NCBI GenBank assembly: GCA_012960105.1
Contig: DUBV01000053.1
Location: 21,006 to 85,005, forward strand
DNA: 64,000 nucleotides
Source of the DNA: Thiotrichaceae bacterium
GTDB lineage: Bacteria > Pseudomonadota > Gammaproteobacteria > Eutrophobiales > Eutrophobiaceae
Direction: 5' to 3'
Shown piece after piece: positions 18,889-27,247 of the stretch. The number at the start of each line of letters is the position of its first letter. The first letter of the stretch is position 1. The notes below the pieces were generated by a model. The model ran no database searches. It had not been told where the DNA came from and saw only the letters and a program-made list of their open reading frames with translations. Both the position numbers and the translations under genes were made by a program.

Positions 18889-20239
18889 CTGATACCTCCT
18901 TGATGTTCTGTTGCTCCGCTCCTTTCTCCATTAACTCTAACCAACGATGATGTTGAGCAACCATGATGCCTTCGTCTTCAAGTTGTGTACCAGAAGCCAC
19001 CGGGTTTATTCCCAATTCAGTAGCAAATTTCTCTGGCCCCTTAACAACATTCATAGCCCCTCTGGACATATCACTCCAACGGGAATTCTCTCCGTAAAAA
19101 CCTTTCATAGATTGATTGAACGCCGCCAGATCATCGGGTGTTGCCATACCACTGGCATTAAAGAAATCTTCATATTGTCGAATTCGTGAACGTCTTGCCT
19201 TGGCTGACTCACCTTTAGGTGCAAAACAAAATGTTGTCACTTCAGTTTTGTCCACCGTAACAGGACGAAAAACACGAATTTGGGTACTCATTTGATCCAT
19301 TAAGAACACATTAGGATAGAGTAATAAATTACGTAAATAACCATCCATCCATTTGGCCCGCAGTTCACCATATTTTTCTACCAACTCTTCGTGTTTTTCA
19401 TATAGAGGTCTTATTTCAGGATTTTGAAATTCATTCCATAATAGAACGTGACCATTGTCTAAATCGTAAAAGCCACCCGGCAAGCTACCCAAGTCACCAA
19501 CAGCAACTGCTTTAACAGGATCATCACCTTGCCTAATTTTTTGTCGGTTTTGTATGGTCTGCACGTAGTTCGCATGTATCGTTTCAACATGATAACCATC
19601 GACACCATTCTCAGCCTGCAGTTTCCAGTTACCGTCAAATGTATAGGTCTGTACCCCGGGTATTACTTCAATGCCTTCTTCGGATTGATCCACTAGCATA
19701 TCAATCAGCTTTGTTGATTCACCAAGATGTATTTTTAAATCAGGAACATCATCGCTCAAACTACCAAATATAAACCCTCCATAACTCTCAATTTTAGCAA
19801 TGTGTGTCAGACCCAATTCAGTTGGTTCAAAATCTTCTGAATAACCGTCGGTGTTCTTTTCACCATGGTGAACCAACTGTCCATTTGTTTTATAGCACCA
19901 GCCATGAAAGGGGCACATAAAAATCTTTTTATTGCCGCGAGAGCAGTTTTCTAGCTGCGTACCACGATGACGACAAGCATTAATAAAGCCATTGATATTG
20001 CCATCACGATCACGATTAATGATGACCGGCTGTTTGCCCATATAAGTCGTAATGTAGTCATTCGGCTTTTCAATTTGACTTTCATGACAAAGATATAACC
20101 AGGTACTCTCAAAAATATACTTCATCTCCAACTCAAATAAATCCGGATCAGTGAATACGCGTCGATCGATTCTATATATCCCTTCTTCCGGTCTTTCATC
20201 AATAAATTTTTTGAAGTCTATCGCTGTATTTCTAGGCAT
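18878..20239 (-). CDS. Benzoate/toluate 1,2-dioxygenase alpha subunit (BenA/XylX-like)
   Basis: 453 residues. The Rieske centre is C89, H91, C109, H112 (CRHRG...CPFHGW). The iron site NWKLQAENGVDGYHVETIH, with D214, H217 and H222, is the AENG-DGYH form characteristic of benzoate and toluate dioxygenases. RIRQYEDFFNASGMATPDDL is likewise BenA-like. It converts (methyl)benzoate to the cis-1,2-diol acid. It stands directly behind xylM and xylA (17 nt), so methylbenzoates made by methyl-group oxidation are the natural substrate. The expected partners benC and benD are missing from the neighbourhood. Confidence 0.92.
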   Translation of the reverse strand: MPRNTAIDFKKFIDERPEEGIYRIDRRVFTDPDLFELEMKYIFESTWLYLCHESQIEKPNDYITTYMGKQPVIINRDRDGNINGFINACRHRGTQLENCSRGNKKIFMCPFHGWCYKTNGQLVHHGEKNTDGYSEDFEPTELGLTHIAKIESYGGFIFGSLSDDVPDLKIHLGESTKLIDMLVDQSEEGIEVIPGVQTYTFDGNWKLQAENGVDGYHVETIHANYVQTIQNRQKIRQGDDPVKAVAVGDLGSLPGGFYDLDNGHVLLWNEFQNPEIRPLYEKHEELVEKYGELRAKWMDGYLRNLLLYPNVFLMDQMSTQIRVFRPVTVDKTEVTTFCFAPKGESAKARRSRIRQYEDFFNASGMATPDDLAAFNQSMKGFYGENSRWSDMSRGAMNVVKGPEKFATELGINPVASGTQLEDEGIMVAQHHRWLELMEKGAEQQNIKEVSDVA

Positions 20240-20256
20240 GAATACCCCCTATATCC

Positions 20257-21330
20257 TTAATTTTTTTCCAGTTGTCGAGAATCCAGAAATTTATCGTAAT
20301 GTATCTGCTCAATGTTAACGTTATTTCTTTCCAGTTCTATCAATGCAGCGTCAATCATGCCTGGTGGACCACATAAATAAGCATGGCATTCGGACAATGA
20401 CATCCCTGTCGATTCGTCATTAATAAAATCTGTAACCAACCCACGCATCCCTTTCCATGATGAATCTTCAGCTTCTTCTGACAACACAGGAATATAGTTG
20501 AATTGCTTAGGCCATTGTTCCTTGAGCGCCTGCATCTCATCAAGACAATAAAGATCCCGTTGTTCTCTGGCACCGAACAAATAGGTCACAGGTCTATTTA
20601 TATTTTTTGTTATTGCATCATCGAGTATTGATTTAATTGGTGCCATACCACTACCACCAGCAATACATAATATGGGAGCATCGGCTGGACGTAACCAAAA
20701 GTTGCCTGCGGGGCCATGCAATTCAAAACGTTCATCGGTTCTATCTTCGGAAAAAAGCCAGTCGGTATAACTGCCACCTGACACATGCCGCACATGAAAT
20801 TTTAATTCTTTAGTACCATCTTGCACCGGAGTTGAAGCAAAAGAATAACTGCGATGTCGCTCAAAGCCTTCTAGTCCAATATCAGCAAATTGTCCGGCAG
20901 TAAACGAAATGGGTCTGTCCACCTCAACAGATACCTCCATAATATCGTGGGTTAGCATACTCGTTTCTTTAACAACACCATGAAAAGTCTCGATTGGAAA
21001 ATCTGGAACAGCATCGCTGACATCAATTTCTACTTCTACATCCTCTTTTAACATACTTTGACAGGCGAGAATAAAACCGTCGTTAATCTCTGCTTCAGAT
21101 AAAGTGTAGGAAAAATCTAGCACTGCTCGAACATTACCGCTCAAAAGTCTACATTTACAGTTACCACAGGTACCAACAGTACAGTGATGCGGGAAAGTTA
21201 TACCTTGTTCCAGCGCCGCTTGAAGTAATGTTTGATCACGCGGTACTTCAATAGTTTTATTCAATGGTTGTAAAGTCGCCATACGCGGCTTATTTCGGTC
21301 TTTAAAACCTTGAATGATATTTTTAAGCAT
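20257..21330 (-). CDS. xylA: Xylene monooxygenase electron-transfer reductase (XylA-like)
   Basis: 357 residues. An N-terminal plant-type 2Fe-2S domain has C50, C55, C58 and C90. It is followed by an FAD domain with RSYSFAS (residues about 160-166) and an NADH domain with the glycine motif CIAGGSGMAPIKS and the C-terminal CGPPGMID. It moves electrons from NADH to XylM. It resembles XylA of the TOL plasmid in length and in SEEAEDSSWKGMRG. Because a benzoate-type dioxygenase lies 17 nt downstream without its own BenC, this reductase may also serve that enzyme (inference). Confidence 0.9.
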   Translation of the reverse strand: MLKNIIQGFKDRNKPRMATLQPLNKTIEVPRDQTLLQAALEQGITFPHHCTVGTCGNCKCRLLSGNVRAVLDFSYTLSEAEINDGFILACQSMLKEDVEVEIDVSDAVPDFPIETFHGVVKETSMLTHDIMEVSVEVDRPISFTAGQFADIGLEGFERHRSYSFASTPVQDGTKELKFHVRHVSGGSYTDWLFSEDRTDERFELHGPAGNFWLRPADAPILCIAGGSGMAPIKSILDDAITKNINRPVTYLFGAREQRDLYCLDEMQALKEQWPKQFNYIPVLSEEAEDSSWKGMRGLVTDFINDESTGMSLSECHAYLCGPPGMIDAALIELERNNVNIEQIHYDKFLDSRQLEKN

Positions 21331-21349
21331 TTAATTTGACGTGTAAAAA

Positions 21350-22456
21350 CTAAGCAGTTTTAGCTTCGCCCAACCAGTCTGTCCAGCCTGCTTTTCTATT
21401 CGCTTCCTTGGCAAGTTCTTGTTCGCCTTTCGTTGCAAAATTCATATCCCATTCTTTTAATCTTGGTTTAGCAATAAAATTAAACCAGATGGGTGGTACC
21501 AATCCACTTAAAAAACACAAAAGGATGCTGGGCATTTGTGGACCATCAGGTTTTGGTGTTAATTTATAAAAAGGCATGTAGGAATCCATGTGATGATCAT
21601 TATGGTTGGTGATCTCAAAGGCAAGTTGACGGTCCACCGGTGTCAGGTGATTCCATATGTGTTGTACATCATATTTTGTCCCTTCAACACGCACCAATCC
21701 GTAATGTTGGTAATAATTGAACATCTCGACCAATAATTTTGCAAATATAATGCCTGCAGCAGCCACCAATGCCCCTTGAATACCCGCAAACCAGCCTGCC
21801 AAAGCAATTAACAAACCCGTCTGCGTGATGGCCTTGAAAATTCGCCCCTTTGGTGAAAAAAAACTTATTTTCATTTTCTTACAACGTTCTTGCTCAATTA
21901 AAAAGAAATCTTTTAGAGAACCAAAGGTCGCACGAAAAACAAACGTGTAAACAGTCTCTCCGCGTCTTGCGGTATCGGAATCTTTGGGCGTGCCTAAATG
22001 TATGTGGTGGGTATGGATATGCGCGACGTCTCTTGTTGGATCGGCGTAAAAAGTGCCCATCAACGTGGAAAACAATCGCGCGACCGGGCTGCGACGATGC
22101 ATCAATTCATGATTAATAGGCAGATTAGGCACAGCGCCTAACCAACCCAGACTGAGAATAGCGCCAATTAAATTAATCGTTGCAACACTGCCGTTACTTG
22201 CTTGAACAGAGACTAACCAGTGAATAAACATTACATACAACGCTATCATCATGAATAAATGCAGATAGAGCGGAATATCCACCAGCCACGGCATACTGAT
22301 TTGACGAGATTTCAGATCAGGCTTTGAAAGCACATCAACAATGAGTAGAGGAATAAATGTACCAATCCCCAACCAGACCCAGTTTCCACCCAGGCTAAAA
22401 CCCAATATTCCTGCACCGACGACCAGTGTGGCAAGATAATATCTAAGATAATCCAT
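21350..22456 (-). CDS. xylM: Xylene/toluene methyl monooxygenase, membrane hydroxylase (XylM-like)
   Basis: 368 residues, an integral-membrane diiron hydroxylase related to AlkB and to XylM of the TOL plasmid. The histidine boxes are HELMH (116-120), HIHTHH (146-151) and NHNDHH (284-289), with FNYYQHYG at 246-253. Several transmembrane segments lie at residues about 5-25, 27-45, 60-82 and 205-240. It oxidises the methyl group of toluene or xylenes to benzyl alcohols. It is the first gene of the array behind a consensus sigma-54 promoter at 22498-22513, as upper-pathway xyl operons are. Confidence 0.93.
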   Translation of the reverse strand: MDYLRYYLATLVVGAGILGFSLGGNWVWLGIGTFIPLLIVDVLSKPDLKSRQISMPWLVDIPLYLHLFMMIALYVMFIHWLVSVQASNGSVATINLIGAILSLGWLGAVPNLPINHELMHRRSPVARLFSTLMGTFYADPTRDVAHIHTHHIHLGTPKDSDTARRGETVYTFVFRATFGSLKDFFLIEQERCKKMKISFFSPKGRIFKAITQTGLLIALAGWFAGIQGALVAAAGIIFAKLLVEMFNYYQHYGLVRVEGTKYDVQHIWNHLTPVDRQLAFEITNHNDHHMDSYMPFYKLTPKPDGPQMPSILLCFLSGLVPPIWFNFIAKPRLKEWDMNFATKGEQELAKEANRKAGWTDWLGEAKTA

Positions 22457-22497
22457 ACGTCAATTTCTCAAATTTAGCGTTTAAAGTGTAGTTAAAA

Positions 22498-22513
22498 GGC
22501 AAGTTAAGTGCCA
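22498..22513 (-). promoter_or_regulatory. Sigma-54 (-24/-12) promoter of xylM
   Basis: On the minus strand it reads TGGCAC-TTAAC-TTGCC, a full match to TGGCAC-N5-TTGC. The -12 GC is about 43 nt upstream of the xylM ATG. This implies activation by an enhancer-binding protein; the only one in the window is the XylR/DmpR-type protein at 42465-44168. Confidence 0.85.
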
Positions 22514-22631
22514 ATTTCTATCTATTTGATTTATCTATTATTATAGTTAATTGAATTGCACATTTTAACTAATATTTACACGATATAAACAACCATATAT
22601 ATATATATATATACTAAATGGTTAAATTTAA

Positions 22632-22645
22632 TTGATTTATATCAA
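22632..22645. promoter_or_regulatory. Palindrome TTGAT-N4-ATCAA between xylM and the dehalogenase-like gene
   Basis: TTGATTTATATCAA is a perfect 5+4+5 palindrome, extended by one more pair (A/T) on each side. It equals the FNR/ANR consensus. It also lies 119 nt upstream of the xylM -24 element, where XylR-type enhancer sites with TTGAT/ATCAA arms are found. The sequence does not tell which protein binds. An (AT) run at 22595-22613 lies beside it. Confidence 0.45.
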
Positions 22646-22683
22646 TATAGATGAGAAAAACAACACAACGAGTAGCTTGATTC

Positions 22684-23568
22684 ATGACACAAAACAAACC
22701 AAATAATTTTAATTATCCATCTCATTACGCCGACGTCTTTGGCTCAAAAATGCATTATGTAGAAACAGGCGAAGGCGATCCAATCCTGTTTCTTCACGGT
22801 CAACCAACCTGGTCATATCTCTGGCGCAACATCATGCCGCATCTTGAAGGGCAAGGTCGTTTGATTGCAGTTGATCTTATAGGTTATGGACTTTCGGACA
22901 AACCTGACCTCGATTACGAAATGAGTGACCATATCAAATACATCGATAAATTCATTGAACAATTGGGCCTGAAAAATATCACCCTGGTAATTCATGACTG
23001 GGGATCGTTTTTTGGTTTTAATTACGCCATGCATCATGCTGAAAATATTCGCGGTGTTGCATTCATGGAGGCGATTTTGTTTCCAGTCCCCGGTTACGAT
23101 TCCTTCGACGAACAAACCCACAACTTCTTTAAGACACTACGCTCATCACAGGAGACTGCTGAACATATGATGGTGGATCAAAATCTGTTTATCGAAGCTG
23201 TCTTGCCAGGATTAATCGTGCGTGAATTGACAGAAGATGAACAGAATGGCTATCGTCAGCCATGGTCTGATCCTGATGCACGTAAAATACTGTGTAAGTT
23301 TCCGCAGAACCTGTGCATAGCTGGCGAACCAGAAAATATTAATGATATACAGCAGGACTACATGACCTGGTTACAGGAGTCTGAAATTCCCAAGTTATTA
23401 TTACACTCAGATCCCGGCTGTCTCATTCCCAAGGCCATGGCCGATTGGTGTAAAGACAACTTGCCGAATTGTGATACTGTTTTCGTCGGGGATGGTTTAC
23501 ATTACATTCAGGAAGACAGTCCTGATAAGATTGGCAAAACAATTTCAAACTGGTTGAGGAGGATATAA
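22684..23568 (+). CDS. Haloalkane dehalogenase-like alpha/beta hydrolase
   Basis: 294 residues. The fold and triad of haloalkane dehalogenases are present: nucleophile D105 in IHDWGS, acid E129 in GVAFMEA, base H273 in GLHYIQED. W106, one halide-stabilising residue, is kept. The second, normally Asn in HGNPT, is Q40 here (HGQPTWSYLWRN). It could cleave carbon-halogen bonds, but the Q40 exchange means a different hydrolase or luciferase-like role is possible. The gene is divergent from xylM and is followed after 2 nt by a GFA-family gene with the ribosome site GGAGG in its 3' end. Confidence 0.82.
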   Translation: MTQNKPNNFNYPSHYADVFGSKMHYVETGEGDPILFLHGQPTWSYLWRNIMPHLEGQGRLIAVDLIGYGLSDKPDLDYEMSDHIKYIDKFIEQLGLKNITLVIHDWGSFFGFNYAMHHAENIRGVAFMEAILFPVPGYDSFDEQTHNFFKTLRSSQETAEHMMVDQNLFIEAVLPGLIVRELTEDEQNGYRQPWSDPDARKILCKFPQNLCIAGEPENINDIQQDYMTWLQESEIPKLLLHSDPGCLIPKAMADWCKDNLPNCDTVFVGDGLHYIQEDSPDKIGKTISNWLRRI

Positions 23569-23570
23569 TT

Positions 23571-23987
23571 ATGGCTGATTCATTTGAAGGTGGATGTGCA
23601 TGTGGTGATTTTCGTTATCAGGTCAATGGTGAACCTGCATTGATGGGTAACTGTCACTGTACTGATTGTAAACAAGCAAGTGGCAGTGAGATGAGCGTTG
23701 TTGTTGGAGTCGCAGCAGATTCGTTTAAAATCCTGCAGGGTGAAACCAAAAAATGGACGTGCAAAGGCGATAGCGGAGAAGATGTTACACGTAACTTCTG
23801 TCCAAACTGCGGATCAAGACTCTATACAGAAGCAACAGTCATGGCAGGCATGATAATCATTCAAGCAGGTTCTCTTGACGACTCCAGTTGGGTCAAACCC
23901 GGTATGGAACTCTACACCGACAGCATGAGTGATTGGTACCAGGTCCCCGAAGGCGTCGCAACCTTCCCCGGCATGCCCACCGAATAA
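23571..23987 (+). CDS. GFA-family zinc protein
   Basis: 138 residues. Zinc ligands appear in GGCACGDFRY (residues 7-16), NCHCTDCKQASG (27-38) and FCPNCGSRLY (81-90). It belongs to the same GFA/CENP-V fold as the protein at 1654-2130 but is not a close copy. It starts 2 nt after the dehalogenase-like gene, so the pair is coupled. Its stop codon TAA (23985-23987) lies inside the first copy of a 24-bp repeat. The reaction is unknown. Confidence 0.75.
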   Translation: MADSFEGGCACGDFRYQVNGEPALMGNCHCTDCKQASGSEMSVVVGVAADSFKILQGETKKWTCKGDSGEDVTRNFCPNCGSRLYTEATVMAGMIIIQAGSLDDSSWVKPGMELYTDSMSDWYQVPEGVATFPGMPTE

Positions 23988-24094
23988 GTAGGGTCAGGTA
24001 CAACTTAATAAGTAGGGTCAGGTACAACTTTTATACAATTTTTAGGTGTCTCAATAATAACCAATACGAAAAGTTGTACCTGACCCTACTTATT
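23983..24094. repeat. 24-bp repeat: two direct copies and one inverted copy
   Basis: Copies occupy 23983-24006 and 24007-24030 in direct tandem and 24071-24094 in inverted orientation, all identical (core AGTAGGGTCAGGTACAACTT). The inverted copy with the second direct copy can form a 24-bp stem with a 40-nt loop. It lies between two convergent genes and could act as a bidirectional terminator. Repeats of this GGTCAGGT type are often left by REP-associated tyrosine transposases (recalled, not tested). Copy 1 overlaps the stop codon of the GFA gene. Confidence 0.85.
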
Positions 24095-24108
24095 TGAGAA
24101 ATTACTGC

Positions 24109-24705
24109 TTAAGTCGTTTTTTGTTGTAGGTATTCTTCGATAAACATCAAGCGATCGTTGCCCCACCAAACCTGCTCATCGAGCATCATGATAGGGGCAC
24201 CGAAGACACCATTGTTTTCTGCTTCGGTACAGGACTGCTCAAAATTTTTGATCGCATCAGGTGAGTTTATATATTGAATAAATTCATCTGTATTCCATCC
24301 AAGTGTGGATGCTAATCCTTCAAGTTCTGATTGTTCAGTAGGGTCACACCCTTCACCCCAGATTCGACGATAACCTTCGTCCACATATTCCTTAAGTTGC
24401 CCTTTCTTTTTGGCATATAGCGCACCTACGTTCCAGGGTTGAACTTTTAGATTTTTAGGAAAATTTAATGGCACTGCATAACGATCAGCCCAACGCATGA
24501 GATCTGTCTTCAAAGCTTTTATCTTGGGTGGGATCTCCAGATTGGACGGGCCATAATTTCCTGCCGCTTTTTTTGCCCTGGGAATATCCATGGGGTGATA
24601 CTGGAGTTCATAACCATATTTTTTAACCATGTCCGGTAATTTCACATGAGCGAGGTAACTAAACGGACTCATCATGTCGAAATAAAACATCAACTTTTTC
24701 TTCAT
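24109..24705 (-). CDS. nahD: 2-Hydroxychromene-2-carboxylate isomerase (NahD-like)
   Basis: 198 residues, a DsbA-fold/kappa-class GST-type protein without the CxxC pair. The opening FYFDMMSPFSYLAHVKLPDM includes the serine that binds glutathione in NahD, and PWNVGALYAKKKG and NGVFGAPIMMLDEQVWWGNDRL are typical of the isomerase group. It converts 2-hydroxychromene-2-carboxylate to trans-o-hydroxybenzylidenepyruvate in naphthalene-type degradation. The nahE-like gene lies upstream on the same strand with one gene between them. Confidence 0.88.
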   Translation of the reverse strand: MKKKLMFYFDMMSPFSYLAHVKLPDMVKKYGYELQYHPMDIPRAKKAAGNYGPSNLEIPPKIKALKTDLMRWADRYAVPLNFPKNLKVQPWNVGALYAKKKGQLKEYVDEGYRRIWGEGCDPTEQSELEGLASTLGWNTDEFIQYINSPDAIKNFEQSCTEAENNGVFGAPIMMLDEQVWWGNDRLMFIEEYLQQKTT

Positions 24706-24748
24706 ATTAAATATTCTCCAACTATTAAATACAGTGATTAATAGTTAA

Positions 24749-25648
24749 CTAAAAATCATATTTTATATTGAACACAAAATAATTGATGTCTTTATCAACG
24801 ACGTTACCTAAACTAGTAAATGCAGCTGCCATTGATAAATTTTTATTAGGGAGCCAGGTCACAAATACATCCCAAAAGGCGTCTTCATCCATACTAAAAC
24901 CATTGAATGGTAGTGCATCAAATTGATCATTTTGTTGTCTAATCTCTGCGCCAAAACCAAAATAGGGTAAGGGCAGAAAGGCAATAGATGCCTCTGCATT
25001 AATTGTATAGTCTTCAGAAAACCCCAATAAACCTAAATAATGAGCACGTGTTAATCGTGCATTGCCATGAAAAACGACTGGAAAACCTAATAAATCAATA
25101 TTCGTTTTAGAAATTGAAAAATCTAAATCGATACCGAAATCATCTTTATAACCGACAGTATCTAGTGCCTTACCAATGTTTTCATTCATTTTATCAATGG
25201 TTTCGTTGTATTTGAATTCAGCAGTTATTGCAAATGCAGGCAGATATTGCGTTTCATTCGAGATCAATGTTTTAAAATGAAAATTATGTAAAAAAATTGT
25301 GTCTTCACCAACATCAAAAGCATTACCACCAGCGGCAATTAAATTACCACGCAAACGGCGAAAGTCGTTTATCTCATGTACATATCCAATCTCAAAATGG
25401 TCAAGAAATGACATAGTGATACCATTGGTATAAATATTATTCTTACTCTCATTAAAGCCAATGGCATCCCAATTTGAGATTGCAGGTTTGCCAAATATTT
25501 GATCCGCTTCAGGTGCGTTAACACGATAAGCTCCCGGAACAATCCCGCCACCACCAACCCCTTCAAAATTCATAAAAGGTGGGGCAGCATAAACCGAAGT
25601 CATCGTTACCAAAAAAATAAACAAAGATAAAATATTTTTAATTATCAT
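24749..25648 (-). CDS. Outer-membrane-type protein, DUF3034-like
   Basis: 299 residues with a signal peptide (about 21 residues, ending TSVYA/APP). The mature start FMNFEGVGGGGIVPGAYRVN and many alternating hydrophobic strands ending in YFVFNIKYDF suggest a beta-barrel; the C-terminal phenylalanine is the usual outer-membrane insertion signal. It resembles DUF3034 proteins, which often sit in hydrocarbon-degradation loci. Between nahD-like and nahE-like genes it may pass aromatic substrates or products (inference). Confidence 0.65.
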   Translation of the reverse strand: MIIKNILSLFIFLVTMTSVYAAPPFMNFEGVGGGGIVPGAYRVNAPEADQIFGKPAISNWDAIGFNESKNNIYTNGITMSFLDHFEIGYVHEINDFRRLRGNLIAAGGNAFDVGEDTIFLHNFHFKTLISNETQYLPAFAITAEFKYNETIDKMNENIGKALDTVGYKDDFGIDLDFSISKTNIDLLGFPVVFHGNARLTRAHYLGLLGFSEDYTINAEASIAFLPLPYFGFGAEIRQQNDQFDALPFNGFSMDEDAFWDVFVTWLPNKNLSMAAAFTSLGNVVDKDINYFVFNIKYDF

Positions 25649-25690
25649 AATTAAATCAACTCCCCAATCAATTTCATGATTAATATTTAT

Positions 25691-26689
25691 TTATAATATT
25701 CCATCAATCAGCTTCTGATTTAACTCAGCCCAACCAACACCTGCTTTTCTAGCACCTTCGAGATAATCTTCTGGCGCAGTCATGTAAGGCGGGCGACATG
25801 GTCCAGCTTTCATCCAGCCTGCTGCATTGATCCGTTCCTTTTCTAACTGAATGTTATATCTTGAAAATTCCGGGAACCCGCCGGGAGGAAAAAGATTAGC
25901 TAATACGCTAATCATCTGTGGATATAATGTATCGGGAATACTCCAATCCCCTGTCTTACATGCTTCCTTAACAGTATCTCTAAGATAAACAGTCAATTCT
26001 GGACCAGTACAAGCACAGGGTGACCAGAATGCGGTATGAAATTCAGGATCCATTTTTGCAGCATCGATATGATCAAACTCAAGTGATAAAAATCTGATTT
26101 GCTTACGCGACACCATAGTGTGTAGGTGTAATTGTGCAATATTAATGTACTTACAAGTGATCACCTGGGGAATATCTGCTACCTGTGCCCAGAAGGGTGT
26201 CGGGAAAGAAAATTTGAATGCCTCCGGATTCGCATAAATACAGATGGCCATTTCCGGAACCGCTTCTGCCACATCCTGATAAAAACGCACCGCCCCCGAC
26301 ACATCGATTTCTTGCCACATAGGCACACCTAACATTGTGCCATCAGCACCGATATCACGGGCATGTTTAAGTTGCCGAATAGTTTCACGTGTATTTAATG
26401 TGGTTACACCAACAAAGATTGGAACCCTGCCTGATGCAGTCTCGACCATGATCTCCATCATTTTTTTCTTTTCTTCCCAGGTGATGGATGCGCCTTCGCC
26501 AAAGGTTCCCTGACACATAATGGCATCAACACCGGCACTGATTAAACCCTCAACAGCTTTGGCTACCTCGTCGTAATCGACCGAGTCTTCAGTACGCCAA
26601 TCCGAAGCAGAATCAATGGCGGGGGTTGGAATAATTGCCCAGGCACCACTCACATCATCAACTGTTAATCTCTCTCTTTTACTAGTCAT
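25691..26689 (-). CDS. nahE: trans-o-Hydroxybenzylidenepyruvate hydratase-aldolase (NahE-like)
   Basis: 332 residues, the length of NahE (331). It is a class I aldolase of the DapA superfamily: the Schiff-base lysine is K180 in VITCKYINIAQL and the catalytic tyrosine is Y152 in CIYANPEAFKF. GTFGEGASITWEEK and AFWSPCACTGPE are typical of NahE/PhdG/PhdJ. It yields an aromatic aldehyde (salicylaldehyde for naphthalene) and pyruvate. With the nahD-like gene it shows that bicyclic or polycyclic aromatics are degraded. Confidence 0.9.
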   Translation of the reverse strand: MTSKRERLTVDDVSGAWAIIPTPAIDSASDWRTEDSVDYDEVAKAVEGLISAGVDAIMCQGTFGEGASITWEEKKKMMEIMVETASGRVPIFVGVTTLNTRETIRQLKHARDIGADGTMLGVPMWQEIDVSGAVRFYQDVAEAVPEMAICIYANPEAFKFSFPTPFWAQVADIPQVITCKYINIAQLHLHTMVSRKQIRFLSLEFDHIDAAKMDPEFHTAFWSPCACTGPELTVYLRDTVKEACKTGDWSIPDTLYPQMISVLANLFPPGGFPEFSRYNIQLEKERINAAGWMKAGPCRPPYMTAPEDYLEGARKAGVGWAELNQKLIDGIL

Positions 26690-26774
26690 AAAATTGCCTT
26701 TATTAATATTATTAGGTCATATTAAATTAATGCTTATCATTATATTAATCATTCACCTATATAAATGACTCCTA

Positions 26775-26794
26775 TTAACCATAATATTGGTTAA
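26775..26794. promoter_or_regulatory. Palindrome between nahE-like and ABM genes
   Basis: TTAACCA-N6-TGGTTAA, two perfect 7-bp arms, lies in the divergent intergenic space, 86 nt from the nahE start and 81 nt from the ABM-gene start. The position and symmetry suit a regulator site for the divergent pair (inference). Confidence 0.4.
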
Positions 26795-26874
26795 ATTATT
26801 CAAATTATTTATAATATACTTCTTATATTTTCTGAAAATTTAGTTTTTCCTATAACACTAACAGGGGGCGAATT

Positions 26875-27168
26875 ATGTCTGCATTAGCATTAGTAGAACT
26901 TACTGTAAAACCAGAAGCTCGTTCAACATTATTATCCATTCTTGAAACTATGCTTCCAGAAACACGTGATTATGAAGGTTGTATCAAACTTGAATGTCAT
27001 GTTAACCAAGAAAACGATTGTGAACTGGTACTGGTTGAATACTGGGAAACTGCAGAACATCATCAAAAATATGCAGCATGGCGAACGGAGACTGGAGATA
27101 TGGATAAGATAGCAGCAACGCTAGCTGAGCCGCCTAGCATCAAGCACTTTGATGGTGTTGATGTGTAG
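26875..27168 (+). CDS. Antibiotic biosynthesis monooxygenase (ABM)-domain protein
   Basis: 97 residues, a single dimeric alpha+beta barrel domain. ALVELTVKPEARSTLLSILETMLPETRDYEGCIKLECHVN and ELVLVEYWETAEHHQKYAAWRTETG follow the ABM pattern. These cofactor-free proteins oxidise quinols or simply bind them. A ribosome site AGGGGG precedes the ATG. It is divergent from nahE; a role in quinone or hydroxyaromatic chemistry is plausible, but not shown. Confidence 0.78.
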   Translation: MSALALVELTVKPEARSTLLSILETMLPETRDYEGCIKLECHVNQENDCELVLVEYWETAEHHQKYAAWRTETGDMDKIAATLAEPPSIKHFDGVDV

Positions 27169-27247
27169 TCATTATATAACCTAATATGTTTAATATGGTT
27201 TCTTTTCATAGAAATAATTTATATCCAGTCACTTATAAACAAATCGA

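Noticed and set aside
22595..22613. (AT) dinucleotide run as a functional element
   Set aside because: A 19-nt AT run in an AT-rich spacer is expected by chance; it may ease melting, but nothing specific can be claimed.
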